Shown here piece after piece: positions 29,186-38,324 of a stretch of DNA of 64,000 nucleotides. The notes under the pieces are model-generated. The model was not told the origin of the DNA, made no database searches, and was given only the letters and a program-made list of their open reading frames with translations. The stretch is taken from positions 26,106 through 90,105 of the forward strand of contig JAGXHG010000012.1 in NCBI GenBank assembly GCA_024636345.1, read 5' to 3'. Within the stretch, counting starts at the first letter, position 1. Each line of letters opens with the position of its first letter. This DNA comes from Desulfobulbaceae bacterium. GTDB lineage: Bacteria; Desulfobacterota; Desulfobulbia; Desulfobulbales; Desulfocapsaceae. Position numbers and translations under genes: made by a program.

Positions 29186-29295
29186 GTAGTCCTGGTCAAT
29201 CCCTTTTCATTACAACCCGGTATTTTATCCTCGATAATCCTCGAACAATTCCTTGACAAGGGAATCCGATTCCTGTAAAAAGACATCGACCTTTA

Positions 29296-29370
29296 GGCCC
29301 CATCGTCCAGCGGTTAGGACAGCGGCCTCTCACGCCGTAAACAGGGGTTCGATTCCCCTTGGGGTCACCA
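29296..29370 (+). tRNA. tRNA-Glu (anticodon CUC)
   Basis: The cloverleaf has acceptor GGCCCCA pairing with TGGGGTC, D arm TCCAGCGGTTAGGA, anticodon arm GCGGC-CTCTCAC-GCCGT with anticodon CTC, and T arm AGGGGTTCGATTCCCCT. CCA is encoded. Confidence 0.95.
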
Positions 29371-29377
29371 TTCATTC

Positions 29378-29413
29378 AAGGCCTTCTGCGATTATCGTGG
29401 AAGGCCTTTTTTT
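29378..29413 (+). terminator. Rho-independent terminator after tRNA-Glu
   Basis: AGGCCTTC pairs with GAAGGCCT around a 12-base loop, followed by seven Ts. Confidence 0.9.
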
Positions 29414-29547
29414 GTGTTATAAAATTTGCTGCTTATTAAAACGTGTCCATTCCCGTGGTGCTTGACATCCTTGCCTGCTATGGCTATAAAAATAGCTTCT
29501 TTTAAAGACATACATCCTTCCCTTAACAAAAGTATCCGGAGAAAAAA

Positions 29548-29796
29548 ATGGCTGAGATGAACCTGCGTCAGATGAAGAAAGATCAGTCCGGGATCATTTC
29601 CTCCATAAAAACTGGGGGCGAACTCGGCCTCAGAATGCGCGAAATGGGCCTGGTTCCCGGCACAAAAATTACCATTCAGGGCCGGGCACCACTTAATGAT
29701 CCGGTGGCTCTGCGGGTGATGGGAGGAGTCTTGACCCTGCGCAATAATGAGGCTGACCATATTACTGTCATCGTCGATGACAATGACAACGACTGA
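29548..29796 (+). CDS. feoA: FeoA-domain protein (first copy)
   Basis: FeoA proteins are small SH3-like partners of the FeoB iron(II) transporter. The 82-residue protein matches in full: a start MAEMNLRQMKKDQSG, the core GELGLRMREMGLVPGTKITIQGRAPLNDPVALRVMG and NNEADHITV. A strong hairpin at 29838-29874 and a separate promoter lie between it and the second FeoA-type gene, so it may form its own transcript. ATCCGGAGAAAAAA precedes the ATG. Confidence 0.92.
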   Translation: MAEMNLRQMKKDQSGIISSIKTGGELGLRMREMGLVPGTKITIQGRAPLNDPVALRVMGGVLTLRNNEADHITVIVDDNDND

Positions 29797-29837
29797 ACAG
29801 CAGCAACGAAATTATTCCTTTCCCCAAGCAAGTACCC

Positions 29838-29874
29838 TTCCGGCAAGAATCTTTCCCTGAGATTCTTGCCGGAA
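29838..29874 (+). terminator. Strong hairpin downstream of feoA
   Basis: A perfect 15-base inverted repeat (TTCCGGCAAGAATCT and its mirror) with a 7-base loop lies 42 bases after the stop. The T-run is missing (ATTCCCC follows), so it may work as an mRNA-stabilising or weak terminating structure. Confidence 0.65.
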
Positions 29875-30078
29875 ATTCCCCAGTCATTCAAAAGCAAGCG
29901 CAACATCGAACCGCCACGGCCTTACAAGGAACGCTGGTCACCCTACATCCACGTACCAAAAATACTTTCCTGCAGAATGCCAATAGTCAACGGAACAAAA
30001 TGGCCGGCAAAGGAAATGGTTCTCTGATTACGGCCTCTTAAATATCCAACACCACACCCCCTGCCCCTTGAAAAAATA

Positions 30079-30113
30079 TTGACAGGTATTAATGTTTGGT
30101 GTACCTAAACATT
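30079..30113 (+). promoter_or_regulatory. Promoter with DtxR/IdeR-like operator before the second feoA
   Basis: A TTGACA -35 at 30079 is followed by an almost palindromic AATGTTTGGTGTACCTAAACATT (30091-30113, given as two halves AATGTTTGGTG and TACCTAAACATT). The core TTTGG-N4-CCTAA resembles DtxR-family iron repressor sites. It overlaps the expected -10. A second match (TTAGG-N4-CCTAA) occurs at 30499-30512. Confidence 0.5.
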
Positions 30114-30135
30114 GCTTTCTTTCACAAAGGGAAAC

Positions 30136-30453
30136 ATGAACATGACCTTAAAAAAACTCAATCAAAAATGTGCCTGTCTGGCGGACAAAGTAAAGAATTG
30201 CATGAAGCAATCTCCTTGCCCAGGACAAATCACTCCCCTTTCAGAGTCCTGCCGATCTGGGCGGGTGAAGATCTGCAAGATCACCGGGGATAGAAAGCTT
30301 TGCGCCAGAATGGCATCACTTGGCGTTTATGCCGGAGAAGAGGCTGAATTGCTCTGCCCGGAAAACGGTTCACAGTGCCTGCTAAAACTGCAAGGAGCTA
30401 CCCTGAGTCTTGACAGCACTGCCACCAGAAACATTATGGTAACAGAAGTATAA
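30136..30453 (+). CDS. FeoA-domain protein (second copy, Cys-containing N-terminus)
   Basis: This 105-residue protein carries a C-terminal FeoA-type SH3 domain (VKICKITGDRKLCARMASLGVYAGEEAELL ... GATLSLDSTATRNIMV). Its N-terminal 35 residues contain several cysteines (CACLADKVKNCMKQSPCPGQ), which the first copy lacks and which might bind iron. The ATG at 30136 follows AAAGGGAAAC. It is the first gene of the set leading to feoB. A DtxR-like site covers the promoter. Confidence 0.82.
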   Translation: MNMTLKKLNQKCACLADKVKNCMKQSPCPGQITPLSESCRSGRVKICKITGDRKLCARMASLGVYAGEEAELLCPENGSQCLLKLQGATLSLDSTATRNIMVTEV

Positions 30454-30497
30454 AAAACAACAACCCGCTTCATTTGCGGTTTTTTTGGCGCTTCATG

Positions 30498-30513
30498 TTT
30501 AGGACGACCTAAC
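30498..30513 (+). promoter_or_regulatory. Second DtxR-like site before the Cys-rich protein and feoB
   Basis: TTAGG (30499-30503) and CCTAA (30508-30512) flank a 4-base spacer, the same spacing as in the site before the second feoA. It lies 21 bases before the next start codon and after a weak hairpin with a T-run (30461-30487), so feoB may have its own iron-controlled promoter. Confidence 0.45.
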
Positions 30514-30533
30514 TATCAATACCGAGGAATACC

Positions 30534-30710
30534 ATGTGGCAATCTCTCTCAATCGCCTTTGTTCTTATACTCTGCCTTTTCTTTATCGGTAGAAAGCTTT
30601 ACAGACAGTTCAAGATCGCAACAGATCCAAAAGAAAAAATGAGCTGCGGCTGTGGTTGCTCCGGCTGCTCTTCTCAAGGATGTGCGCCGAGCCAGAAGGA
30701 AAAAAGATAA
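30534..30710 (+). CDS. FeoB-associated Cys-rich membrane protein
   Basis: The 58-residue protein has one transmembrane helix (SIAFVLILCLFFIGRKLY) followed by a Cys-rich tail, MSCGCGCSGCSSQGCAP. This architecture is that of the FeoB-associated Cys-rich family (PF12669), thought to help Feo iron transport, possibly in a FeoC-like role. It ends seven bases before the feoB start. In many genomes the gene follows feoB; here it precedes it. CCGAGGAATACC provides the ribosome site. Confidence 0.85.
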   Translation: MWQSLSIAFVLILCLFFIGRKLYRQFKIATDPKEKMSCGCGCSGCSSQGCAPSQKEKR

Positions 30711-30717
30711 TTTACCG

Positions 30718-32922
30718 ATGAAACAGAATATACGCATGGCCCTTGCCGGCAATCCAAATGCCGGAAAAACCACCCTGTTCAATACCCTGACCGGGGCCAG
30801 ACAACATGTAGGAAACTACCCAGGCATCACCGTTGACTACAAGGAAGGTAATTTCACTCATAATAATCAGGAAATTACCATCACCGACCTGCCGGGAACT
30901 TACTCTCTGACGGCCTATTCGGTAGAAGAGGTTGTGACCAGGGATTATCTGGTAAATGAGAAGCCGCAGGTGGTGATCAATATCGTTGACGCCTCAAACC
31001 TCGAGCGCAATCTCTATCTGACCACCCAGTTTCTCGAGCTTGGCTGCCCTCTGATCATTGCCCTCAACATGATTGATGTGGCAAAGGATCGTGGCATTGC
31101 GATCAGGGCCGATAAATTGGCCGAACTGCTGGGAGTGCCGGTGGTTCCAATCATAGCCCGTTCCGGACAGGGCACCGAGACACTGATCAGCCAGGCCATA
31201 CTGCAGGTAACACAGGAATGGCAACCCCGTGACATATCCTATGGTGAAGATCTGGACGAGGCCATCATGGATCTGATCGCCATCATCTTAGAAAATAGTT
31301 TCCTGGCCCATACGTATCCTGCCCGTTTTACCGCAATTAAATACCTTGAACATGACGACCAGCTCCTGCAGAAGGGACAACAGGATGACAGCGCCACTGC
31401 GGCACGCCTTGAAAAAAAGGTCACCCAGGTTTCTGACCACCTCCTGAAGACCATGGATGCCTACCCCGAGGCGATCATTGCTGATCATCGCTATGGCTTC
31501 ATCAAATCCATCCTCCGCCAGGGCGTTCAGACTCATAGCTTTGACACCGACCGGCTCTATACCTCTGACAAAATCGATAAGGTACTGACCAATCGTCTCC
31601 TGGGCCCCGTGTTCATGCTCATGATTCTCTTTGGCCTCTACCAGTTCACCTTTTCCTGGAGCGAGTTTCCGGTCTCCTGGCTGGGATTGTTTTTTGGCTG
31701 GCTGGGCGGACAAGTGGATACCATCCTGCCCGACGGCCCAGTTAAATCCATGATTATTTCAGGAGTGATCAACGGGATGGGCGGCGTGCTTGGCTTTGTC
31801 CCCCTGATCATGTTCATGTTTCTGGGGATTGCCGTCCTTGAAGACTCCGGCTACCTGGCCAGAGTCGCCTTCATGATGGATCGTATCTTCCGTATTTTTG
31901 GTCTGCACGGCTCCTCGGTCATGCCTTTTATCGTCTCGGGTGGGATCGCCGGAGGCTGTGCGGTGCCTGGGGTCCTGGCCACCCGAACCCTGCGTTCCCC
32001 CAAGGAACGGATGGCCACCCTGCTCACGGTCCCCTTCATGAACTGCGGTGCCAAGGTACCGGTTATCGCCCTCTTGATTGGCGCTTTTTTCAGTGAGAGC
32101 AAGGCCATGTACATGTTTCTCTTCACCCTGATCTCCTGGGCGGTAGCCCTGCTGGCAGCAAAATTTCTCCGCGCCACTGTACTCAAGGGCGAAGCCACAC
32201 CCTTTGTCATGGAACTACCTCCCTACCGTTTTCCCACCCTTCGCGGCCTTGCCATTCACACCTGGGAACGCACCTGGCAGTACATCAAAAAAGCCGGAAC
32301 CGTAATTCTGGGCATATCCATCCTCCTCTGGGCCTTGATGACGTACCCCGGACTGCCGGAGGCAAACCGATCTGATTTTGAACAGCAGAGACAGGCCGTG
32401 ACTTCTTCATTTGCACCTGAAATCATTGCCGAGAGCGTCTCAGAGAATGAGATAGTATCAGAAGAGGCTCAGAGACTCCGGCAGCAGGTCATTGCCGTTT
32501 CCAATCAGGAATTGGAACAGGCTCTGCGCAACTCTATTGCCGGCAGGATAGGCATCGCCCTGGAACCCATCTCCAGACTGGCCGGATTTGACTGGCGTAC
32601 CAATATTGCCCTTGTTGGCGGCTTTGCGGCCAAAGAGGTTATCATCTCTACTCTGGGAACCGCTTACTCCATGGGTGACGTCAAGGCGGAGGCCTCTGAC
32701 TCTTTAGGGAAAAGATTGACCCTTGACCCCAACTGGAACAAGGTGGTGGCAGTGGCTGCCCTGATTTTCATCATGTTCTACGCCCCCTGTTTTGTCACGG
32801 TGGTCTGTATCGCCAGAGAAGCAGGACACTGGGGCTGGGCCCTGTTCTCCATGTCCTTCAATACGGTCTTTGCCTTCCTCCTGGCCACAGCCGTCTACCA
32901 GATTGGCACCTGGCTGGGATAG
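30718..32922 (+). CDS. feoB: Ferrous iron transport protein B
   Basis: FeoB imports iron(II). The 734-residue protein has an N-terminal G domain (G1 GNPNAGKT, residues 11-18; G3 DLPG; G4 NMID), a helical spacer, and a membrane part with two Gate motifs (VMPFIVSGGIAGGCAVPGV and NCGAKVPVIALL, each with the conserved Cys). I take ATG 30718 (MKQNIRMALAG) rather than an earlier in-frame start that would overlap the Cys-rich gene. A soluble insert at about 550-610 (QRQAVTSSFAPEIIAE) splits the last helices. Confidence 0.95.
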   Translation: MKQNIRMALAGNPNAGKTTLFNTLTGARQHVGNYPGITVDYKEGNFTHNNQEITITDLPGTYSLTAYSVEEVVTRDYLVNEKPQVVINIVDASNLERNLYLTTQFLELGCPLIIALNMIDVAKDRGIAIRADKLAELLGVPVVPIIARSGQGTETLISQAILQVTQEWQPRDISYGEDLDEAIMDLIAIILENSFLAHTYPARFTAIKYLEHDDQLLQKGQQDDSATAARLEKKVTQVSDHLLKTMDAYPEAIIADHRYGFIKSILRQGVQTHSFDTDRLYTSDKIDKVLTNRLLGPVFMLMILFGLYQFTFSWSEFPVSWLGLFFGWLGGQVDTILPDGPVKSMIISGVINGMGGVLGFVPLIMFMFLGIAVLEDSGYLARVAFMMDRIFRIFGLHGSSVMPFIVSGGIAGGCAVPGVLATRTLRSPKERMATLLTVPFMNCGAKVPVIALLIGAFFSESKAMYMFLFTLISWAVALLAAKFLRATVLKGEATPFVMELPPYRFPTLRGLAIHTWERTWQYIKKAGTVILGISILLWALMTYPGLPEANRSDFEQQRQAVTSSFAPEIIAESVSENEIVSEEAQRLRQQVIAVSNQELEQALRNSIAGRIGIALEPISRLAGFDWRTNIALVGGFAAKEVIISTLGTAYSMGDVKAEASDSLGKRLTLDPNWNKVVAVAALIFIMFYAPCFVTVVCIAREAGHWGWALFSMSFNTVFAFLLATAVYQIGTWLG

Positions 32923-33108
32923 CACGTCCTCTCATCTTTGCAAGAATCACCTTTTTCCAGGTAACGTTACGAACATGGAGAGATCAAAGAGAGATTATTT
33001 CCAGTTGTTAAATAGTTATGCGGCCCCTTTATTTCTGGAGTTTCCTGGGCAAAAATAAAGGGGGGGGAGAGGGAAGGAATGATGAGCTTTATCCATTTAC
33101 AGAAGTGC

Positions 33109-33519
33109 TCATTTCTGGCTGGCCTGATACTCATTAGCAATTGCCTCGACAGCCTCTTCCTGCTCTCCTGAAAGGAGACCAAATTCAACACCTCTTCGAC
33201 GGATTTTAATCGGACCCGTTTTCTGTTGAGCAAGAATCTTATAAATAGGGTGATTCGTGTCAGTGACCTCAGCATCATAGGTGGTAATCAGCGATACGTT
33301 CTCCACATTATACTTGTCACCAAAGAGGTAGAAAAGTTCAGAGCTGTCCCTAGGCCAGTCCTCATCTTCATGGTAGAAAAAGGCCAGTCCACCCTTGCTT
33401 ATATCAACGATTAAACCCGGCAGTACCGACAAATCGTGCCGGAAGACAGCAAAAGAGCCGAGTTCGATGCTATAGCGGACATTTTTTCTTTTGCTCTGGT
33501 CTGTTTGTTCCGTAATCAT
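33109..33519 (-). CDS. PilZ-domain protein (c-di-GMP binding)
   Basis: The 136-residue protein shows the two PilZ motifs: RKNVRY (11-16, RxxxR type) and DISKGGLAF (about 39-47, D/NxSxxG). Single-domain PilZ proteins link c-di-GMP to motility, pili or secretion. It is alone and convergent with feoB; 186 bases separate the stops. The HD-GYP protein at 52898 could be an upstream player, but no direct link is visible. Confidence 0.85.
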   Translation of the reverse strand: MITEQTDQSKRKNVRYSIELGSFAVFRHDLSVLPGLIVDISKGGLAFFYHEDEDWPRDSSELFYLFGDKYNVENVSLITTYDAEVTDTNHPIYKILAQQKTGPIKIRRRGVEFGLLSGEQEEAVEAIANEYQASQK

Positions 33520-33675
33520 TAGCTGTTCCCGTAGCTATAAAAAATATATAATCACCTCTGAGGCCGACCTTGGGAGGCAAAACAAACTCACTATTCAATA
33601 CCCTTAACAGGGTACGACAAAATTCCAATCATTTCAACACCCTTTAGATTGCGTCACGACATTATGTACCAAGTT

Positions 33676-34383
33676 TTACCGAGGGAAAGCGCCATTGTTG
33701 ATATCAATGCAGGTGCCATTTATATATTCCGGGCTTGCTGTCGCCAACCAATAAATGGTATCTGCCACTTCTTCAGGATAGGCAAATCTTCCTGTATATA
33801 CTGCTCTTTTAATATCTTTTTTTCTCTGTTCGGGAATGACATGAAGCATCTCGGTTTCAACAGGGCCAGCAGCAACGGCATTGATAACAACACCACTCGG
33901 ACCAAGAATTTTAGCAAAACTCTTGGTCATATTGATCATTCCGGCCTTGGTGATGCCATACCAGATATCCGGATGGCCAATTTCACCGGCAATGGAGGCA
34001 TTATTGACAATCCTGCCAACACCTTGAGCAATCATTGTCTTTGATACTTCCCTGATTAAGGCCACCGGCGCCTCAATGTTTATTTTGAGCAGCTCCTCAA
34101 CCTTTCCCTGCGGATAGTTATCATAAGGAAGGGCATACATGACGCCTGCATTATTGATCAATATATCCACGGCAGGAAGCTGGGCAACCAACCCTGGTAT
34201 GCCAGCAACGTTGACAAGATCAAACTCAATTGTTTTGATCCTGCGATGACCATGCAACTTAAAATGATCAAAATTTCGCGCCACAACAATAACAGTATAT
34301 CCACCATCAATAAATTTTTCTGTCGTGGATAAGCCTATCCCCTTATTGCCGCCAGTTATCAATACGGTTTTGTTTTCCATCAT
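33676..34383 (-). CDS. Short-chain dehydrogenase/reductase
   Basis: The 235-residue SDR has the NAD(P) motif TGGNKGIGLS (10-19), the NNAGV motif, and catalytic Ser and YGITKAGM (YxxxK) residues. Closest in style to 3-oxoacyl-ACP reductase-like or sugar-alcohol dehydrogenases; the substrate cannot be told. It is followed by an isochorismatase-like gene on the same strand but with an 80-base gap. Confidence 0.85.
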   Translation of the reverse strand: MMENKTVLITGGNKGIGLSTTEKFIDGGYTVIVVARNFDHFKLHGHRRIKTIEFDLVNVAGIPGLVAQLPAVDILINNAGVMYALPYDNYPQGKVEELLKINIEAPVALIREVSKTMIAQGVGRIVNNASIAGEIGHPDIWYGITKAGMINMTKSFAKILGPSGVVINAVAAGPVETEMLHVIPEQRKKDIKRAVYTGRFAYPEEVADTIYWLATASPEYINGTCIDINNGAFPR

Positions 34384-34462
34384 GTTTCCTTCCTTATAAC
34401 CTTCAAAGCAAACGGTTCACATGACCGACACGGCACTGTTTGCCGCATCAGCAGTTTCACGA

Positions 34463-35017
34463 TCATTCCGCCAGACTTTCAATGATTTCCTGTGTCGCAA
34501 GCACCTTGGCATAGGGGGCTGATAATGCCGCCATAAAGGATGCATGAACATCTGATGCTCTTATGGTCCCGCCCTTGAAAATCAGGTCTTTGGTAGCGCA
34601 GGCATCTTCGGCAACAGTACAGTTGAAGCCAAGATCGAAGGCCGCCCGAGTTGTGGCGTCTATACACATGTGGCTCATGGCGCCGCAGATAAGCAGATTC
34701 TCTGTTTTTATTTTTTTCAGGATTTTCAGCAGAGTGGTGTCACGAAAGCTGTTGGGAAAGTTTTTTATGACAACTTCTTCATCCGCCAGGGGAGTTACCA
34801 TTTTATTTATCTTGGCCCCCTCAGTTTCAGCTAAGAAAAACGTCGCGCCGGGTTGAGCGGCAATGTGCTGGACATGGATGACAGGGAGTTTTGCCTTTCT
34901 GCATTCCCCCAGAAGAAGCTGGGCATTTGCAGCAGCTTCTTTTATACCAACCAGTTCCATGGTGCCGCCGGGAAAATAATCATTCTGCAGGTCAACCACT
35001 ATCAGGCAAGTGTTCAT
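34463..35017 (-). CDS. Isochorismatase-like cysteine hydrolase
   Basis: The 184-residue protein has the catalytic triad of the family: Asp9 in CLIVVDLQNDYF, Lys in VVIKNFPNSF, and Cys in GAMSHMCIDATTRAAFDLG. Members include nicotinamidases, ureidoacrylate hydrolases and cysteine hydrolases of unknown role. It follows the SDR gene in order on the minus strand and starts after GGAGCTGACATGAAC-like sequence (AAGGAGCTGAC). Confidence 0.85.
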   Translation of the reverse strand: MNTCLIVVDLQNDYFPGGTMELVGIKEAAANAQLLLGECRKAKLPVIHVQHIAAQPGATFFLAETEGAKINKMVTPLADEEVVIKNFPNSFRDTTLLKILKKIKTENLLICGAMSHMCIDATTRAAFDLGFNCTVAEDACATKDLIFKGGTIRASDVHASFMAALSAPYAKVLATQEIIESLAE

Positions 35018-35103
35018 GTCAGCTCCTTATCATTTTTTTAGCTCAACGAGAGAATTCAGCACAGCTAACAGGCTATGCCTCTATGCCCCTGAGCATCATT
35101 TTA

Positions 35104-35685
35104 TCAATTCGCTTTCTTCACATACTTCGTCAGAATAACAATCTGCTGGCCACTGACACGGGCCTCAATATGCTCAGGATTATCGGCAACCAACGAAATT
35201 CCCCGAACCACTGTACCCCGCTTGGCCGTAAAGTTGGCCCCTTTCACATTGAGATCCTTGATCAGGGTGACCGTGTCGCCTGCCTCAAGCGTTGTGCCGT
35301 TGCTGTCGACATGTCTGACTGCATCTTCACTCCCTGTCCCTTCGCCCGTTACCTGCGCCCAGGACAGGGTGTCTTCATCCAGATAGAGCATATCGAGTAA
35401 ACCCTGCGCCCAGCCTTCCGTGCTCAGACGTTTGAGCATTCGCCAGGCGACGACCTGCACGGCCGGCACCTGGCTCCACATACTCTCATTCAGGCAACGC
35501 CAGTGCTGGACATCCACTTTTTCCGGATCTTCAATCTGTTCGCGGCAGGTTGCGCAGATAAATACACACTCATCAGCACTGCCATTTGAGCGAGGGGGAA
35601 CTTCATAGACACCCAGGCTCTCTGTGGCGCCACACAATTCACATTGCGATTCGCTCCGTACCTGTAATGCTTGCTCTATACTCAT
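35104..35685 (-). CDS. PhnA (YjdM)-family protein
   Basis: The 193-residue protein has a zinc-ribbon-like N-terminus (CELCGATESLGVYEVPP ... CVFICATCREQI) and a C-terminal PhnA SH3-like domain (VRHVDSNGTTLEAGDTVTLIKDLNVKGANFTAKRGTVVRGISL). Despite the name, the family is not required for phosphonate use, and its role is unclear. A GAGGAGCAAAAAACA stretch precedes the ATG. Confidence 0.88.
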   Translation of the reverse strand: MSIEQALQVRSESQCELCGATESLGVYEVPPRSNGSADECVFICATCREQIEDPEKVDVQHWRCLNESMWSQVPAVQVVAWRMLKRLSTEGWAQGLLDMLYLDEDTLSWAQVTGEGTGSEDAVRHVDSNGTTLEAGDTVTLIKDLNVKGANFTAKRGTVVRGISLVADNPEHIEARVSGQQIVILTKYVKKAN

Positions 35686-35828
35686 TGTTTTTTGCTCCTC
35701 AATGGTGGGATGTCCGGTCGAAAAGGATGGCGACCAGATCGTTCATAGCGACCGTTGTTTTTTATAATCGTATTATTTCCACGCTGAGGGGAAAAATCCC
35801 CGTCTTTTCTACTGGCTTTCCTTGCAGT

Positions 35829-37106
35829 CTATGTCTTGCGGCCCCGGCGCGGTTTGTGGCCACCGCTTTTCTGTTCCCCATCCGTTTTCCGAACCTCACC
35901 GCGAGCCTGCTCCGGCTTTGGTTTTTTTGGCTTTTTGGGGCGCGCCTGCAGTTGGCGGGTCAAGGGGACATGATGGGTCGGGATAAAACCGGTCGCCACC
36001 TCGCGTACCAGAAGCTGGCCGATCAGGGTCTCAATCGCCGAGAGCAGCAGGACCTCATCGGCACTGACCAGCGAGATCGCCTCCCCCTTGGAACCGGCCC
36101 GACCGGTGCGGCCGATGCGGTGGACGTAGTCCTCAGCGACCTTGGGCAGATCGAAATTGATCACGTGCGGCAGTTCAATGATGTCGATACCGCGCGCGGC
36201 AATATCGGTGGCGACCAGGACCCGGACCTTGCCCTCCTTGAAGTCGGCCAGGGCGCGGGAACGCTCGGACTGAGACTTGTCGCCGTGGATCACCGCTGTC
36301 AGGATGCCGTCGCCCCCCAGTTTCCGCGCCAGACTGTCGGCCCCGTTCTTGGTGCGGACGAAGACCAGCACCTGTTCCCAGCCCTGGTTGCGCACCATAT
36401 GACTGAGCAGGGCCGGCTTCTTGCCCTTATCGACCTCATAGACCCACTGTTTCACACTCCTGGGAGCGGAGTTGCGCGGGCTGACCTCTATCTGCACCGG
36501 ATTCTTAAGGAGCCCCGCGGTGAGCTTGCGAATGTCGCTGGAAAAGGTGGCCGAGAAGAGGAGGTTCTGGCGCCTGGGCGGCAGCAGGGCCAGGATTTTG
36601 CGGATATCGTTAATGAACCCCAGATCGAGCATCCGGTCGGCCTCATCGAGCACCAGCGTCTCCACCTGCGCAAACTTCACGGCGTTCTGGTTAAACAGGT
36701 CCAGCAGACGTCCCGGGGTTGCCACCAGCACATCGACCCCGCCGCGCAGTTTCATCATCTGCGGATTGATCTTCACCCCCCCGTAAACCACACTCGACTT
36801 TAGCGACAGGTGTTTACCATAGGTGGCAACGCTCTGCTCAACCTGCACCGCCAGCTCCCGGGTCGGGGTCAGCACCAGAACGCGGATGTGATTCGCCTGC
36901 ACCTTAGGGCCGCCAGCCAGACGCTGCAGCAGTGGCAGGACAAAACTGGCGGTCTTGCCAGTGCCGGTCTGGGCCGCAGCCATAACATCCTTGCCGGAGA
37001 GGACAGCAGGAATCGCCTTGAGCTGGATCGGCGTGGGAGTAGTGTAGCCGCTTTCAGCTATGGCACGAAGAAGGGCTTCGGAGAATCCGAGGGAGGCAAA
37101 TGACAT
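35829..37106 (-). CDS. rhlE: DEAD-box RNA helicase, RhlE type
   Basis: The 425-residue helicase has the Q motif ([21 protein letters not shown]), Walker A (AAQTGTGKT), DEAD-box ([14 protein letters not shown]), SAT, and the C-terminal motifs DIAARGIDI and [10 protein letters not shown]. The basic tail ([17 protein letters not shown]) fits RhlE. The ATG at 37106 matches family starts ([12 protein letters not shown]); the upstream frame extension of 20 residues is not conserved-looking. It stands alone. Confidence 0.93.
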   Translation of the reverse strand: MSFASLGFSEALLRAIAESGYTTPTPIQLKAIPAVLSGKDVMAAAQTGTGKTASFVLPLLQRLAGGPKVQANHIRVLVLTPTRELAVQVEQSVATYGKHLSLKSSVVYGGVKINPQMMKLRGGVDVLVATPGRLLDLFNQNAVKFAQVETLVLDEADRMLDLGFINDIRKILALLPPRRQNLLFSATFSSDIRKLTAGLLKNPVQIEVSPRNSAPRSVKQWVYEVDKGKKPALLSHMVRNQGWEQVLVFVRTKNGADSLARKLGGDGILTAVIHGDKSQSERSRALADFKEGKVRVLVATDIAARGIDIIELPHVINFDLPKVAEDYVHRIGRTGRAGSKGEAISLVSADEVLLLSAIETLIGQLLVREVATGFIPTHHVPLTRQLQARPKKPKKPKPEQARGEVRKTDGEQKSGGHKPRRGRKT

Positions 37107-37274
37107 GAGGTAGTTTCTCAAAAAAAGGTTGATGGTCTCGACCGTGGATAGAGCGTTGCCAGGCAAGACAGAGGAATAGTAAGATACAGAGGTCTATACT
37201 GGCACCGGCAACAGACTAAAAGAGTCTAACGCAGAATTCAACCAGAGTTGCAAACAAACATCTGCGATATCTTG

Positions 37275-37901
37275 CTATGAGCTTATTATGCCTACCACGT
37301 CACTTACTAACGGCGAATACTGATATCGTCCGATGTCTTCAAAAGTAGCTGCTCCAGGAACCATCAACCCAAGTGAGATCAATCCAGATACTATGGCACA
37401 CTCCTTTGAATGCACATCAATACTCAGTTCATGATCATTTTTTGGCTGTCCCGAGAAGATCAAATATGAATATTTTGCATTCCTAATAAGAAACGTAATT
37501 TCATCAAGAGTAATATCTCTAAGTATCCTTGAAATAAGAGTTGCGATGGAGATATTGAGTTTATTATGCTTAAATGTGTTTTTTACGGCTGTCTTGAGAT
37601 ACTCTATTTTCTCTTGCTCCGTTGTCTGCATAATTGTCAGTATTATTTCATTAATGATCTTATATTGAGAATCAGACAGCTCCTTCAGTTTATTTTCATG
37701 ACAAACAAGTATTTGGTTGATGTCTATTAAAGATTTTTCAACTCTTTCCTTATGCCTTTCAGAAGCAAGTGCTTGGGATAAGACCGGGAGTAAAGCCGAT
37801 AGAGGCGTCCCAACGTAAGCTGCCAAGGCAGTTGCTGCCGTTCCTGTCAAAAGACTGCCTGACACTTTTTCAAGAAGAGATGGTTTTTCGTGTTCAATCA
37901 T
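37275..37901 (-). CDS. Hypothetical protein, AT-rich, unrecognised
   Basis: The 208-residue protein is not recognised. Residues about 12-45 form a Gly/Ala-rich hydrophobic stretch (SGSLLTGTAATALAAYVGTPLSALLPVLSQAL), residues 48-150 are predicted mostly helical and charged, and a second hydrophobic run (VSGLISLGLMVPGA) lies near 170-183. The base composition is clearly lower in GC than the helicase next to it, and the flanking gap lacks genes, so recent acquisition is plausible. Membrane-targeted defence or toxin proteins sometimes look like this, but nothing visible proves it. Confidence 0.6.
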   Translation of the reverse strand: MIEHEKPSLLEKVSGSLLTGTAATALAAYVGTPLSALLPVLSQALASERHKERVEKSLIDINQILVCHENKLKELSDSQYKIINEIILTIMQTTEQEKIEYLKTAVKNTFKHNKLNISIATLISRILRDITLDEITFLIRNAKYSYLIFSGQPKNDHELSIDVHSKECAIVSGLISLGLMVPGAATFEDIGRYQYSPLVSDVVGIISS

Positions 37902-38324
37902 TTTCCTATCTCATAACGTAGACTTAACCGGACGATAAAAGCGTAACTTTTGACGATCCAGTTGAGATTCCCCCAGCACAGCCTGAAATAAACACAACAG
38001 CTAGAAGAGAAGTGATGCAACAACTCTCATATTTCCCTTTTTGTAAGAAAGCGGAACACAAAAAACGTCAACCATTTTTGTCCTTCCCTCTTATCGCCTC
38101 TTTCCAGTAGACACACCTCTGACTGACTCGAAAAAACGAACACGAAGAAGGTCACAACATATCTATTCAACTACCGTAAAATTCAGTACAACCCTGTTAT
38201 CTACCAGCAGGACCTATAATTCTCAAGAACAATGGAGACTTTGTGTTATTACCAAGATACACACGCCCCATATCATCAATAACCCCGGTTGCTCCTTGGC
38301 GCCACTGTCAGCACCTCAGTCCTT
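37902..38324. other. Gene-free AT-rich region
   Basis: This 423-base stretch upstream of the hypothetical gene has no intact ORF. One short minus-strand frame (ending near 38202) reads GATGVIDDMGRVYLGNNTKS and might be a gene remnant; it has no start or recognisable family. Confidence 0.4.

Noticed and set aside
35586..36803. 405-residue open frame on the plus strand
   Set aside because: Antisense to the RhlE helicase, whose motifs are all intact.
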